The notes beneath the pieces were generated by a model. That model did no database searches. It saw only the letters and a list, made by a program, of their open reading frames with translations, and had not been told where the DNA came from. The translations under genes were made by a program, and so were the position numbers. Below are positions 1-9,955 of a stretch of DNA of 14,941 nt, piece by piece (position 1 is the stretch's first letter; each line of letters begins with the position of its first letter). The stretch covers positions 1-14,941 of the forward strand of contig JBBPTG010000417.1 of assembly GCA_038093975.1 (NCBI GenBank), in the 5' to 3' direction. This DNA is from Chalciporus piperatus. Its lineage: Eukaryota > Basidiomycota > Agaricomycetes > Boletales > Boletaceae.

Positions 1-1
1 T

Positions 2-1774
2 CTCTCTTCCGAGATCCTCACTCTCGGTCACGAGTTTGTTACCCAGGCATCTGCACCTCGACCCCCAGCCACAATCGAGCCTTCGGAGTTGGATGGTCTG
101 AAAGACCAGGGGATGGGTACAAGGCTCCGTCGTCAGGCATGGTCTACTCAGAAGAGTCTTCTTGTATATCCCGGCTCACATCAAGCATATATGATCATGA
201 CATCTGCTCCCAATGAATCTCCTCGACAAAAACTGTATATGGCCGCGCATACCAGCAGTCAACGACAAATAGAATGCTTGGAACAACTATTGCATGCACG
301 CGCTGAACTGGCCCGACTGGTGGGGTGGGACAGTTATGCTGGCATGACTCTCAACGACAAGATGGCGAAAACTCCAGGTGGGTAGTTTTGAACTAATTTC
401 CTGCAATAACGTCTTGATACGATCCAACCAATCCAGAAAACGTCAGTCAATTCTTGGATACATTTCTAGACCGGACAGCAATCCATGCTCGCAGCGCGTT
501 GCATACACTACGGCTGCGGAAACAATCACATCTCAATACGGATACACTACCTATCATTCAAGCCTGGGATAGACCATTTTATTGCCCGCCAGAACCACCG
601 GAACCACCCGTACCGTTACCCTCTCTCTCCCTTGGACGTGTATTTATGGGTCTCTCGCGACTCTTCAAGCACCTCTACGGTATATCGTTGCGGCCAGCAG
701 AAGTAGCCTCTGGAGAGGTCTGGCATTCAGATGTTCACAAACTAGAAGTCGTAGATGAGGATTCTGGCGTCATCGGCTGGATATACGCCGACCTCTTCGC
801 CCGGCATGGCAAGTCATGCGGAGCAGCTCACTATACAGTCCGCTGTTCTCGACGGACAGATGACGACGACGAGGCCGGCGATCTCACCCTCACGAACGCC
901 GAGGGGTCTCTCGCTTCGTCATGTAGCTTCGAAGCCGTCAAACGCCACAAACTGCGCAATGTGCACGGAGAATACCAACTTCCCCTGGTCGTTCTATTAT
1001 GTGAATTTGCTCGCCCCACGATCGCCCGGGGACCCACATATCTTGAATGGCATGAAGTCCAGACCCTATTCCATGAAATGGGCCACGCCATGCATTGTAG
1101 GTCATTTCGTCGTTCGTTTGTCACGAGGGGGGACTGATGATGCTGTAGCGATGATCGGTCGAACAGAGTATCACAACGTTGCTGGTACCCGCTGCGCAAC
1201 CGACTTTGTGGAGCTGCCATCCATTCTCATGGAATGTTTCCTCAACTCCCCCAAAGTTCTCTCCCTATTCGAAGAGGATGGTTCGTCTATAATGAACCAG
1301 ACGGGTAACCATCACGAGGACCCGTGCACGTTCATCGACACGCATGGGAGCATCTTGCTCTCTGTACTAGATCAGATCTATCACTCCCCTGCCGCCCTGG
1401 AGCCAGGGTTTGATTCAACAGTCGCCCTGGCGAATCTGTACAACTCTCGCGGTCTCATCCCACACGCACAAGGAACCTCCTTCCAAACTCAGTTCGGTCA
1501 TTTGTATGGATACGGAGCAACGTATTATTCGTATCTCTTTGACCGCGCTATCGCATCGCATGTTTGGCGAAATATTTTCTCGGAGGAACCGCTCAATCGT
1601 GAACTTGGGGAAAAGTATAAGGCGGAGATTTTACGATATGGAGGGGGCAAGGATCCTTGGCAGATGCTTGGTGCGTTGTTGAACGCACCGCGTCTTCAGG
1701 AGGGGGACGAGGAGGCCATGAGGGAGGTCGGTAGATGGAGAGTAGAGGAGGGGCCTGTGGCTGAGCGACACTAG
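2..1774 (+). CDS. MIP: Mitochondrial intermediate peptidase, partial at 5' end
   Basis: M3-family zinc metallopeptidase that trims an N-terminal octapeptide from imported mitochondrial precursors. In mushrooms it is the standard neighbour of the HD mating-type locus. Three exons fit: 2-377, 437-1096 and 1149-1774. The introns (59 and 52 bp) begin GTGGGT and GTAGGT and end AG. Joined, they read 553 residues to a TAG, so roughly the N-terminal quarter to third of a usual 750-800-residue MIP is missing off the window. The zinc site is HEMGH at 1072-1086 (residues 338-342), with the third ligand Glu in DFVELPS at 1211-1213, spaced exactly as in thimet oligopeptidase. [20 protein letters not shown] and the substrate-site motif [12 protein letters not shown] are also present. 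The second intron falls directly after HEMGHAMH. No lesion is visible, so the gene looks functional. Confidence 0.95.
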
Positions 1775-2024
1775 TATTTGTAATTGGCCGAAGCTCTGTA
1801 TTGACATAACATATCGATAGCAATACACAGCAGGATGCGACAGCAGATAACAATGCGAGACGTGTAGACAACCTAGTAATATGCATACACATGCGAGTGA
1901 GAGATCCAATAGGTATAATAATAATGATATGCTGGTAGATTATTGTAACGAGGTGCGTATAAGGATGAGATGTTCATCTGGAATCGAAATCAGCCAATTG
2001 AACACGAGCGCAATAAAAGAGCAC
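1775..2024. other. MIP-HD1a convergent intergenic region
   Basis: About 250 bp of AT-richer DNA between the convergent 3' ends of MIP and HD1a. It must carry both 3' UTRs. The only structured signal seen is a possible small intron at 1978-2028 (minus strand) at the very end of HD1a, described as a finding. It shows no obvious similarity to the DNA between the second MIP fragment and HD1b. Confidence 0.5.
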
Positions 2025-4029
2025 TTACATGGCAATACCTTCTGACTGCAGTTCCCTTTCCATTTGTCGGACAGCTTCTTGCATCGCCTGTAATTGATGT
2101 AGTTTTGCTTGCTTTGACGTTGATGAATGATCGCTCGACGAGGTAGCTGGTGGGATAGTCGTAGGTATCACTTTAGGGAGTTGTAGAACAGATAGATCAA
2201 TTTCGGAAAGTGGTTGAGAGTCGACATAGGGTTGGGGGAATATGCAATCAATGGTGGGTTCAAACGTTTGCTCGCTATTGAGAAGGGTAGTCCAATCGAT
2301 AGGCTGAGAAACGTCGGACGACAATGGAAGTTCGTGAGGGGAGTCCGTGTCCAAGGGTATTATCGGTTGTTGAATTGTCTCAAAACACCCGACGTATTGG
2401 TCACTGCCTATAGACTGCAACAAGTTTTCAAGGTCAACTAGATCTGGTGATGAAGTTTGGGGGACTTGAACGACTAGCAAAAACATTAAGCAATTGTCGA
2501 AACTTCAAGAAAATAAAGAGGCCTACAAGGTATGGAAGCCTTGAACGAGCGTCTTTGCAAGTCCTGGGGTAGGCTGTAATTGCTGAATAATTCTATTTCC
2601 CACTGCGTTGAATGGTCGGGTTCAATGGCATCGACAGGAGGTGGGAGAGCGAAGAGGGCATCGAAATTGGTGTTGAACCATTCGTCGACAGAATATTCAC
2701 TTTCTAGGTGAGGTCGTGGAAGAGGATCCGAGACAACATGGAGGCGCGGGCGTGAACGTGCTGGGATATCATGCGCATCGGTAGCTGATAGACGCCGCTT
2801 GCGTGAGGTTGCAGAACTCGTGCAAGTCTGGGTGATATAGAAGTCGCTGTCTACGCTAGTCGGCGGAGAAGGTAAACTGGATGCAGACGAGGAGGTACTG
2901 GATGTAGACGAGGTACTAGAGCTAACGGAACATGAGTATGGTGGCGCAAATGCCAAAGGAATTCAACGTACCGCAAACGTTTGATGGGCCTTGCGGTAGA
3001 TGTGGGAGGGGAAGCGTGACTGAATTCTGAAGACGATGAACGCCGCTTGCGACCAGCCAAAATCGGAGGCGAAACATCCTCTTCATCTTCGCTCTCATCG
3101 GTGAGGGATTCGTCGAGGGTAGGCACCGGAGATGAAGAATGCGAACGCTGCGGAGAGGGATAGCATTCCTGTTCCGCGAATTTCGCAGGAAGCTGCGAAG
3201 GTAGAATAACCTCGTCTCGACGTGTCCCCCTTTCTCGCTCCACGACGTTCATCTGGCGCCGTTTTTCATTATCCATTTCCGAAACATTCTTCAACACGGA
3301 ATCAAGATCTCCAGCGAGAGCACTCCGGGTAAACAGTGACGAATAAAGTCCCTCTGCGTTGACTTTCATCGTGACGAAGGCGTGCACCAACTCCGGGGGG
3401 AATGCATGATGAAGATCGTCATTTACGAGAATCTTCGATGCGGCATCTACGGCGTCGGTGCGGGCATTGCAAAAATGATCACGGCAAATAGCCGTCCAGC
3501 CCATTCGACGCCGCACATTGGCGAACCAAGAGCTGATAGCGCTGACAGGACAACCCGATGTAAGAGCGAGAGCGCCTTTGAAGTCAGGGGAAGGGTAGGG
3601 ATTATGTAGATTCTTGAGCAACCAGTCGTAGGCAGGGGCGAGAAAAGGGGGATAGAAGTCATGATCTTCGTCCTTCTGGGGGGATGCATTCGGGTTTTGC
3701 GAGGGGGTACCGCGGGGCGGTGTGGCCTCCGAAATATGTACACCGTTGATGCCTTGAAGTATATCCTGCAAGTCACGACGATAGAGCTCTTGTAGTTTCT
3801 TATTAATATCGAGAAAACGGCGAGCAATGGAATCGATATGTGACGCGACGTTACAACCGAGGCCCACCACCTCAGCGTCGAGGTCCTGTCGAGCGATTGC
3901 GAGAGAGGATTCCAATCCTAGGCTAGTCCAAAATGCAGAATAGTTAGACAAGTGGTCTTCGTCGTGCAAAAGGCTCTGTAGAGAGTCACCCTCCGCTCGA
4001 AGAAGGCGGTCACGAATGCCGAGTGCCAT
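2025..4029 (-). CDS. HD1: HD1-class homeodomain mating-type protein (HD1a)
   Basis: Nuclear transcription factor subunit that should heterodimerise with an HD2 protein from a different haplotype. Exons on the minus strand: 4029-2972, 2921-2527 and 2473-2025, giving 633 residues; the introns are 50 and 53 bp. The start is the first in-frame ATG and aligns with the N-terminus of HD1b (RLLRAEGD against RLARAEDD). Residues 1-120 are the expected partner-selection region. The TALE-like homeodomain spans about 120-180, with NPYPS before helix 2 and recognition helix WFANVRRRMGW at 168-178. Then come an acidic Ser/Pro stretch, basic NLS-like clusters GRKRR (326-330) and SRKRR (392-396), a WFNTNFDALFALPPPVD motif and a C-terminal LQAMQEAVRQMEREL helix, all shared with HD1b. 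Intron 1 lies after the first basic cluster in both genes. No HD2 gene lies upstream; the 5' flank holds a broken UbiB fragment. The reading frame is intact. Confidence 0.92.
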
Positions 4030-4123
4030 GATAGTAGGAATAGTTGTGAGGACACACACTAGCAACGACGTCAATGCGGAGTTTACAGTCGTTTTTACTG
4101 TTCAATCGGAGATTAAATTCATC

Positions 4124-4884
4124 ATGTCCGATCCTGAGGCGAAAGAGCGTATCCAGAGATCATCCCATGCACTCTCATCACAACACCGCCATATTTTAGG
4201 CTGAAGGGTCATCTTTGGAACATGGCGGACTTCCTTATGGCTCGCTCCCATCGTTGGCGGGGTAGCTATCTACCTCTCTCCGAGTCCGCAGCTACATCTT
4301 CCTTCTCTGTTTTCGTCACCCACCCTCATTCCTTGCCCGGAACATCGACCTAATGCAATACGATTGAAGGATGAGGACATGATTGGCTCACCAGCAGAAC
4401 CTAATCGCTCCCTCCTTTCGCGTATACTTGTACTTTATCAAGAATACATCTGGGAACCCATCCTAACAGCCAGACGATTCATACACCTCTTCTACTTGCT
4501 CGCGCCTGTTATAATCACTATGCCAATGCTATTGGTCGGGAATCCCGATAGCCGACTACAGGGTGACCGATGGGGTGCTGTATGGTGGTATGATTTCCTT
4601 GTAAAGAGAATGCAAGCCGCTGGTCCGACGTTCATCAAGGTGATTTGAATACCTTGTTTCACATGTCCCTCATTAATCATGTACAGCTCGCTCAATGGGG
4701 TGCTTCCCGCGCAGATCTATTCCCTACTTTGCTCTGCAACAAACTAGGGGCGACGCACTCGCAAGGAAAGCCCCATTCGTTCGCTCACACGAAGCGAGTT
4801 GTGGAGAGGGTCTTCCAGAGGCCCTTTGATGAAGTATTTGAAGAGTTCGCTGAAGCCCCGATTGGAACGGGTGCCATTGCGCAG
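4124..4884 (+). pseudogene. Truncated UbiB/ADCK (ABC1 kinase-like) gene fragment
   Basis: UbiB-family proteins are atypical kinases or ATPases, mostly mitochondrial, linked to coenzyme Q. A reading frame from ATG 4124 runs to 4639, is interrupted by TGA at 4202-4204, and continues through a 47-bp intron (4640-4686, GT-AG) into exon 4687-4884. After the stop it reads a hydrophobic segment LWLAPIVGGVAIYLSP, a second one near YLLAPVIITMPML, then GPTFIK joined to LAQWGASRADLFP (the family KxGQ region, here K-L-A-Q), PHSFAHTKRVVERVF, FDEVFEEF and PIGTGAIAQ. Similarity stops at 4884, where GCAAGT could be an old GC-type splice donor. The whole kinase core after the Ala-rich loop is missing. Only 95 bp later the second MIP fragment begins. 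I recall a yeast YPL109C-like UbiB gene near some mushroom HD loci; that link is memory, not evidence here. The early start at 4124 is uncertain. Confidence 0.8.
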
Positions 4885-4979
4885 GCAAGTATCGGTTGGT
4901 GTTTTCCGAAATAGAAGCGCTCACTTTGGCCTAAGGTGTATAAGGCCGTCCTTAGGCAAGATCTTATCCCACCATCGTA

Positions 4980-5244
4980 ATACGGAGCAACACATTATTC
5001 GTATCTCTTTGACCGAGCTATCGCATCGCATGTTTGGCGAAATATTTTCTCGGAGGAACCGCCCAATCGTGAACTTGGGGAGAAGTATAAGGCAGATATT
5101 TTATCATACGGAGGGGCCAATGATCCTTGGCAGATGCTTGGTGCATTGTTGAACGCACCGCGTGTTCAGGAGGGGGACGAAGAGGCGATGAGGGAGGTCG
5201 GTAGATGGAGAATTGAGGAAGGGCCCGTGGCAGAAAGACATTAG
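4980..5244 (+). pseudogene. Partial second copy of the MIP 3' end
   Basis: The DNA matches 1510-1774, the last 87 codons of MIP, without gaps and ends at the equivalent stop (TAG 5242-5244). By eye there are about 24 differences in 264 bp, or about 91% identity. Of 22 altered codons, 14 are synonymous. Changes include Tyr to His in the substrate-site motif (ATYYSY to ATHYSY), Leu to Pro, and Arg to Ser. There is no upstream catalytic part and no start, so it cannot encode a peptidase. It begins abruptly after UbiB-fragment DNA. As with the real MIP, the next gene downstream is an HD1 gene on the opposite strand, so it marks the left edge of a duplicated or transferred MIP-HD block. Confidence 0.93.
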
Positions 5245-5515
5245 CAGTCTTGTTGGCGTCAACCAGACCATGATACTTGCTGGATGGGCGAGATTTACGT
5301 ATGGTAAAATTTCGCGATCGCAAGGTATAATCGTCACTGAAACAGTCACTGTTCTGGTGTACAAGAGAGCGCCACGCTCGGGACGAAATATCAGAGCCAT
5401 ATGCCCGTCTCCTGAAGCGAAAACAGAGTAGTGGCACTAACAAGCCAAGTAATCATGTCGATGAGATGCCGAATGTAAAATGGTCATCTACACAATCACA
5501 AATGGGCAATGTACG
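5245..5515. other. Spacer between MIP fragment and HD1b
   Basis: About 270 bp with no supportable gene. It should hold the HD1b 3' UTR. No clear similarity to the DNA following the intact MIP was seen, so the duplication, if it once included this spacer, has diverged beyond recognition here. Confidence 0.4.
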
Positions 5516-7425
5516 CTAAGGCGAGGTACTGGCTGACAACACAATGCCTTCTAACTGCAGTTCTCTTTCCATTCGTCGAACAACCTCCTGCATCGCCTGT
5601 AGTTGTTGTAATTTCGCTGTTTTTGATGCAATGGAGGGAGTGGGATGAGAAGGCATGAGTTGGGGAGGTGGCAGGATAGAGAGGTCAGTCTCTGAGAATG
5701 GCTCTGGATTATCAGGATTCTGGTGGGATGAATCGATGTCAGGCTCGAAGGTTTCGTTGTCGTCAAGGACTTTGGTCCAATCGATATATTGATCTGAGGG
5801 TCGGGATGCCGTCTCTATAGGCGAGACAAACTCGTCACTTTCGACGGACTGTAGCAATCGAGCTAAATCTGTCAATGCCGAACTCCGGATTGCTTGGGGT
5901 GAATTTTGCATCAATCATGATAGTGCGAGGGAGAATATATACTCACTAGACGAGATAGACTTAGTTGGACGCTTGTGCAGGTCTTTAGGTGCACTGTAGT
6001 TACTGAACAACTCTACTTCCCATTGTTCTGAGAGATCAGGTTCAACAGCACCAACAACATCAACAGGAGGTGGGAGAGCAAAGAAAGAGTCAAAATTAGC
6101 GCTGAACCATTCATCGATGAAACTTTCGCTCTCCATGCTAGGACGTGGAATAGAGTCTGAAACGGAATGAAACCGTGGTGGTGGTGCTAACCCTCCCGGT
6201 CGGTTTGAGTGTCTGTCAGTGTCGGAATGGGACAGGCGTCGTTTGCGTGAAGGAGTGAGGGCGAAAGTGGTGGAATCTTGAGTAGTTGGTGAGGGACGGG
6301 GTGTTTGTGGGGAATCGAATGCGGAAAACCCTTCGATACAGATGGAAGGAGACGACGTGGAACTACTAGAGAGATATGAGGAGCGACTCAAACTGCACAA
6401 ACGTGAACATTAAAGGCTGCGGTCAGGTCAAAAGCGTTTACGACATACCACGGACGTTTGGACGCGAGGCCGGAAGCGTGACCCGACTCTGAAGACGATA
6501 GACGCCGTTTCTTACCGGCCAAAATCGGGGGTAAGATGTCCTCTTGGTCTTCGCTATCATCCGCTAAGGATGCTTCGAGACTAGGCACCGGCGATGAAGA
6601 ACGAGAACTGGAAGAATGATGATGGGGTTGCGGAATCAACTGCCTCTGTGATTCAACGTCCAACATGCGGGATGAACGCGTAAATATCTCGTTCTCGCAC
6701 TCCTTTCCGCTCCCTGCTTTGCCCATCTCTGAATGATCTCTATTCGCCGCGGGCTTATCTTGATCTGTCATGTCTTTTACGACAGCATCCAACTCTCGTG
6801 CGAAAGCACTTTTCGTAAAAGTCGCCGAATAGAGTTGTTCTGTTGTTACTTTCATAGTTATGAAAGCATGCGTAACTTCTGGGGGCAACTGGCGCTTTGG
6901 ATCTTCCTTCACCAGAGCCCTATACGCAGCCTCGACGGCGTCCACTCGAGAATTATGGAAATTGTCGCGGCACAACGCTGTCCAACCCATTCGCCTCCGA
7001 GCATTTGTGAACCAAGAGCTGATCACGGAGACAGGGCAGTGGTATTTCTGTGCCATAGACGCCCTCATTGCTCGCGACGGGTAGGGATTCGAGATGTTCT
7101 CGAGGAGCCAAAAATATGCTTCAGAGATGAAGGATGAAGAACTGCTGCCTGGAATAGTGTCGGGGCTGGGGGATGGGGGAGGAGGCACCGAAGAGAGGCT
7201 GAGGCAACAATCCACAAGGGTCGAAATTCGCAAAATTACATCGTGTGCAACATCGACTGTGGCCCCCTTGATGTTTCCATCGGCTGACGATCGAGAGATA
7301 TCCTCCAGTAGCGTTGTCCACGCCGAGTCATATGAAGCAAGCTCTCTTTCCCCTGACAACATAGCAGGAACAAGGTCATCTTCGGCGCGAGCAAGTCGAT
7401 CAAGGAGTTTGTCGTCCACTGGCAT
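5516..7425 (-). CDS. HD1: HD1-class homeodomain mating-type protein (HD1b)
   Basis: Paralogue of HD1a and apparent partner gene of HD2b. Exons: 7425-6449, 6392-5947 and 5892-5516, giving 599 residues; the introns (56 and 54 bp) start GTATGT and GTGAGT. The ATG at 7425 was chosen because it aligns with the HD1a start. An in-frame ATG at 7524 would add 33 residues. The homeodomain is at about 100-150, with NPYPS, CPVSVISSWF and WFTNARRRMGW (138-148). Downstream features parallel HD1a: an Asp/Glu-Ser stretch, GKKRR near 304-308, a second SRKRR cluster in exon 2, IDEWFSANFDSFFALPPP, QWEVELFSNYS, and a C-terminal LQAMQEVVRRMEREL helix that could be amphipathic. Both introns sit at the same places as in HD1a. 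Divergence between the two is high in the N-terminal 100 residues, as expected where partner specificity lies. The frame is intact. Confidence 0.94.
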
Positions 7426-7589
7426 GATTGTGGGGTTTAGAAAGTTACGTTGCGAACGCTCACTGGGCAGTCTGGACTTGGATGAGTTGGAACAACAGAA
7501 CAATGCGGACTTCGAACTTGACATGTACACATAAACACACAAGTACAGTTGCCCCAAACCACTTCCTCTAATTCTCTTCCTCCAGCAAT
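7426..7589. promoter_or_regulatory. Shared divergent promoter of HD1b and HD2b
   Basis: 164 bp separate the two start codons, so both promoters must overlap or lie inside the opposing transcription units. A pyrimidine-rich run (about 7556-7584) directly precedes the HD2b ATG, a common fungal promoter feature. No convincing TATA element or HD-binding site was identified. If HD1b starts at 7524 instead, the gap shrinks to 65 bp. Confidence 0.55.
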
Positions 7590-9237
7590 ATGAGTACCGC
7601 TGGCATCTTGGGCGACATCATACGCGACACGCAGTATTTCCTTAAGTCCACTAGTGCTCAATCCCAACCCCCCGCACGCAGCGACAACGTATCCGCCATC
7701 CCCTCAATCTGCTTGCCAGATCCACCATCGTTATATCCCTCCCTTATTGCCGTTGGTGCAGATGTCAGGATTGCCAAGGAGATGGACCGTGTTTATACCG
7801 CTCGCGTGTTGGAGCTTCGCTCATACTACGAAACGTCAATCGGCAAGGCATTCTGCGCCTTGGCTGATTTTCCTCTCCCTCACAGCTCCGAAAGACGGCT
7901 TTTGGACACTTTCGCAAACCTTTACCTGACGAAAGTCAAATCTTGGATGGAAGATGTTATAGTTGCTTACAAGAGCTGCCGGAAACCGGTACCTACCAGT
8001 AAGGAAGAGGCAGGTTGCGATAACCTCCGACAAGCCTTCAATACGGTTCGTCGTTCCTTTCCTCTCTGTGTCTTGATGCCCATGATCACCGTTTCACAGG
8101 ATTATGTTCCCCTTCTAGAGCACTTCTTCGACGAAAACCCGTTTCCTACACACGCAGACAAGGTCTTTCTCGCGAAAAAGTCTGGCATGACGTACCGACA
8201 GATCCACGTTTGGGTACGAGTGATACTCTCAAGAGAGTTAATGTGTTCTCAGTGCTAGCAGTTTCAGAATCGACGAAATCGCACAAGAAAAGCAGGCAAA
8301 GCCTGGAGAAAAAAACCCATGTCTGAAGGAGCTACACTCCCGCTAGATGGTCTACGCGAACGCATGGGAAAGTACGTTGTTCGTGACGACGGAGTCTCCC
8401 TTGGGCAGCGTGAAACTCCTTCCTCGAATCGTTTGAATGAGCGAAAGTCGTCGCAGGAGGTATGAGACCCTTATGTGATTAAGCGCGAAGTCACTCACGA
8501 TTCATCAGGCTTCGACCCCCGACGTCCGAATGCTTCGTGAGACAGAAGGACACAACAATGTACTGGAAAAGTGCCTTGCACCACCACACGCTTTTCCGTC
8601 TCCATACCTCCCCGCTCCTCCTCTCAAAACATGTCATCAAATGTCCTTGATGACCCCTTGGCCAAGACGCCCAAGTCATTCCCCTAATTCGCCTTTACAA
8701 ACCACTCAGATCACTTTAGATGATTTGGTGGATCGATTCGCACTTCTGAGTGTGAGGGATACCCTCTCCCAGCGATCCCACTGTGGTTCGTTTACTAATT
8801 CGTCCGCCGCCACTTACTCGATTACCGTCATTCCCTCTCCGGCACCGCATCCAGCGCTCCTCAATCCAACTGTGGTCACACCTCTCCCACAAATATCCCT
8901 GTTACCTATTGTTCGAGCATCAAAACCTCCTTCAGATATTTTTACGATGTCGACGCCGCCCCTTATCCATCCCGCTCGCTCAGGAATATCCAACTCCCCG
9001 CGAATATACTCCCCGCTTCCAAGACGATGTCCTCGCCCAAATCTGTCCCATCGCAGTGTGACGCCAGCTACGTCGGAGACGTCATCTTCCACCCCATCGC
9101 CTCCCTCATCCGTGCGTTCGCTGTCCGGGTCTTCTGATTTCTGGAAGGATGCGCTATTTTCTTCCTCACCTTCGCTGCCGTTGTCCCCTCTCCTGCAAGC
9201 CTGTTCGGGCGCTCCGGATCTCCTTGTTCGGAGGTAG
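7590..9237 (+). CDS. HD2: HD2-class homeodomain mating-type protein (HD2b)
   Basis: Partner class to HD1; HD2 supplies the canonical DNA-binding homeodomain of the heterodimer. Exons: 7590-8045, 8100-8213, 8262-8459 and 8509-9237, giving 498 residues. Introns are 54, 48 and 49 bp; the third has a CTCAC branch-like motif. The N-terminal 150 residues are the expected dimerisation region. The homeodomain spans about 148-207: DYVPLLEHFFDENPFP, HADKVFLAKKSGMT, then QIHVW joined across intron 2 to FQNRRNRTRK, with conserved Trp, Phe, Asn and Arg of the recognition helix. The basic tail RRNRTRKAGKAWRKK may serve as NLS. Exon 4 is Ser/Pro-rich. Intron 1 is a multiple of three without stops, but the same junction in HD2c has a textbook GTAAGT donor, which supports splicing. 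The last 30-50 codons before TAG 9237 may not be original, because decayed foreign sequence and a candidate later exon follow. Confidence 0.92.
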
Positions 9238-9249
9238 TCGTTTTCTCAG

Positions 9250-9570
9250 GCTCGTGCCTTCCGGGAATGGCCTGCCACTGTTGTACAGGATGTCGATACC
9301 TCCTGTGCTACAGCGCAGCGGCTTGCACTTGGTGATGCTCGGTTTTGTACCGACATCCATGACATCACCACCAACTCGAGGTATCGCGACCTACAGACTT
9401 CCCTCCAGGCTGGCGGGAGGTTGTTTCATCACAGTGCCATGTGCATTACCCATTGATCTGAGATGGTGGACCTCGTTGTTCCAAATGCACGTGTTCTACG
9501 GAATATGTCCGCTCCAAGGCCGCTAAGCATTCATGCCAGGGGAGGGGGAGAATGGTTCCCTCTGGCCTGT
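9250..9570 (+). pseudogene. Decayed fragment of a multicopy cysteine-motif gene
   Basis: Starting at 9250 an open stretch of 68 codons reads FREWPATVVQDVDTS, then DARFCTDIHD and RYRDLQTSLQAGGRLF before TGA 9454-9456. In the same frame MVDLVVPNA follows. About 9501-9540 in another frame reads a VRSKAAKHSCQ segment preceded by CSKC. Together this resembles, from memory, a lineage-specific multicopy family of Agaricomycetes with paired CxxC motifs that often lies in repeat-rich DNA. Here it has no start, at least one stop and a frame change, so it is a relic. Its position directly after the HD2b stop suggests that it may have landed in the 3' part of HD2b. The exact borders and any target duplication could not be fixed. 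Confidence 0.4.
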
Positions 9571-9862
9571 GATCGCTGATCCACCTCGTTAACGATCCTG
9601 CCTTGCCAGGAAACCGTATAGTATGCGCCATAATAACCTATGTCAAGTTCCTTGTTCATTGGAATTCCTCCTATATCATATGCATTTAGTTCTTAGCTTT
9701 GAAAAAGCCAATCTGTTACCATCCTTCATATCATGCGCGCATAATATCGTGTTCCAACAATTTTCTCAAATCTTTTCCTCAACCCACGCGCTGTGCATCT
9801 TCCCCAACCTGCGAGGTTCATGTTGATCTTCCCGAACCACCATCATTACTCCCTCACATCAG

Positions 9863-9955
9863 CAAAACCTCACTCTGCTTAGTCAAGCTTTTTCTACCAT
9901 CGACTCGAAGCCTCAAGTCCAAAAGTACATAAAGACACTCCAGTTTGAACTCTGA
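9863..9955 (+). other. Candidate terminal coding exon, possibly of HD2
   Basis: Thirty codons end in TGA 9953-9955 and read QNLTLLSQAFSTID then KPQVQKYIKTLQFEL. They are preceded by a plausible 47-bp intron (9816-9862, GTTCAT donor, CTCAC branch-like motif, ATCAG acceptor). The short amphipathic ending is reminiscent of the C-terminal helices of HD1a and HD1b, and the exon is on the HD2b strand. It could be the original last HD2b exon, cut off by the relic at 9250-9570. It is too short to prove coding by eye. Confidence 0.35.

Noticed and set aside
831..1220. 129-codon minus-strand open frame
   Set aside because: It lies antisense within MIP exons and their intron. The plus-strand MIP reading is unambiguous.
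9149..9526. 125-codon plus-strand open frame after HD2b
   Set aside because: It overlaps the HD2b end and the Cys-motif relic in a different frame. The relic frame gives family-like text and this one does not.
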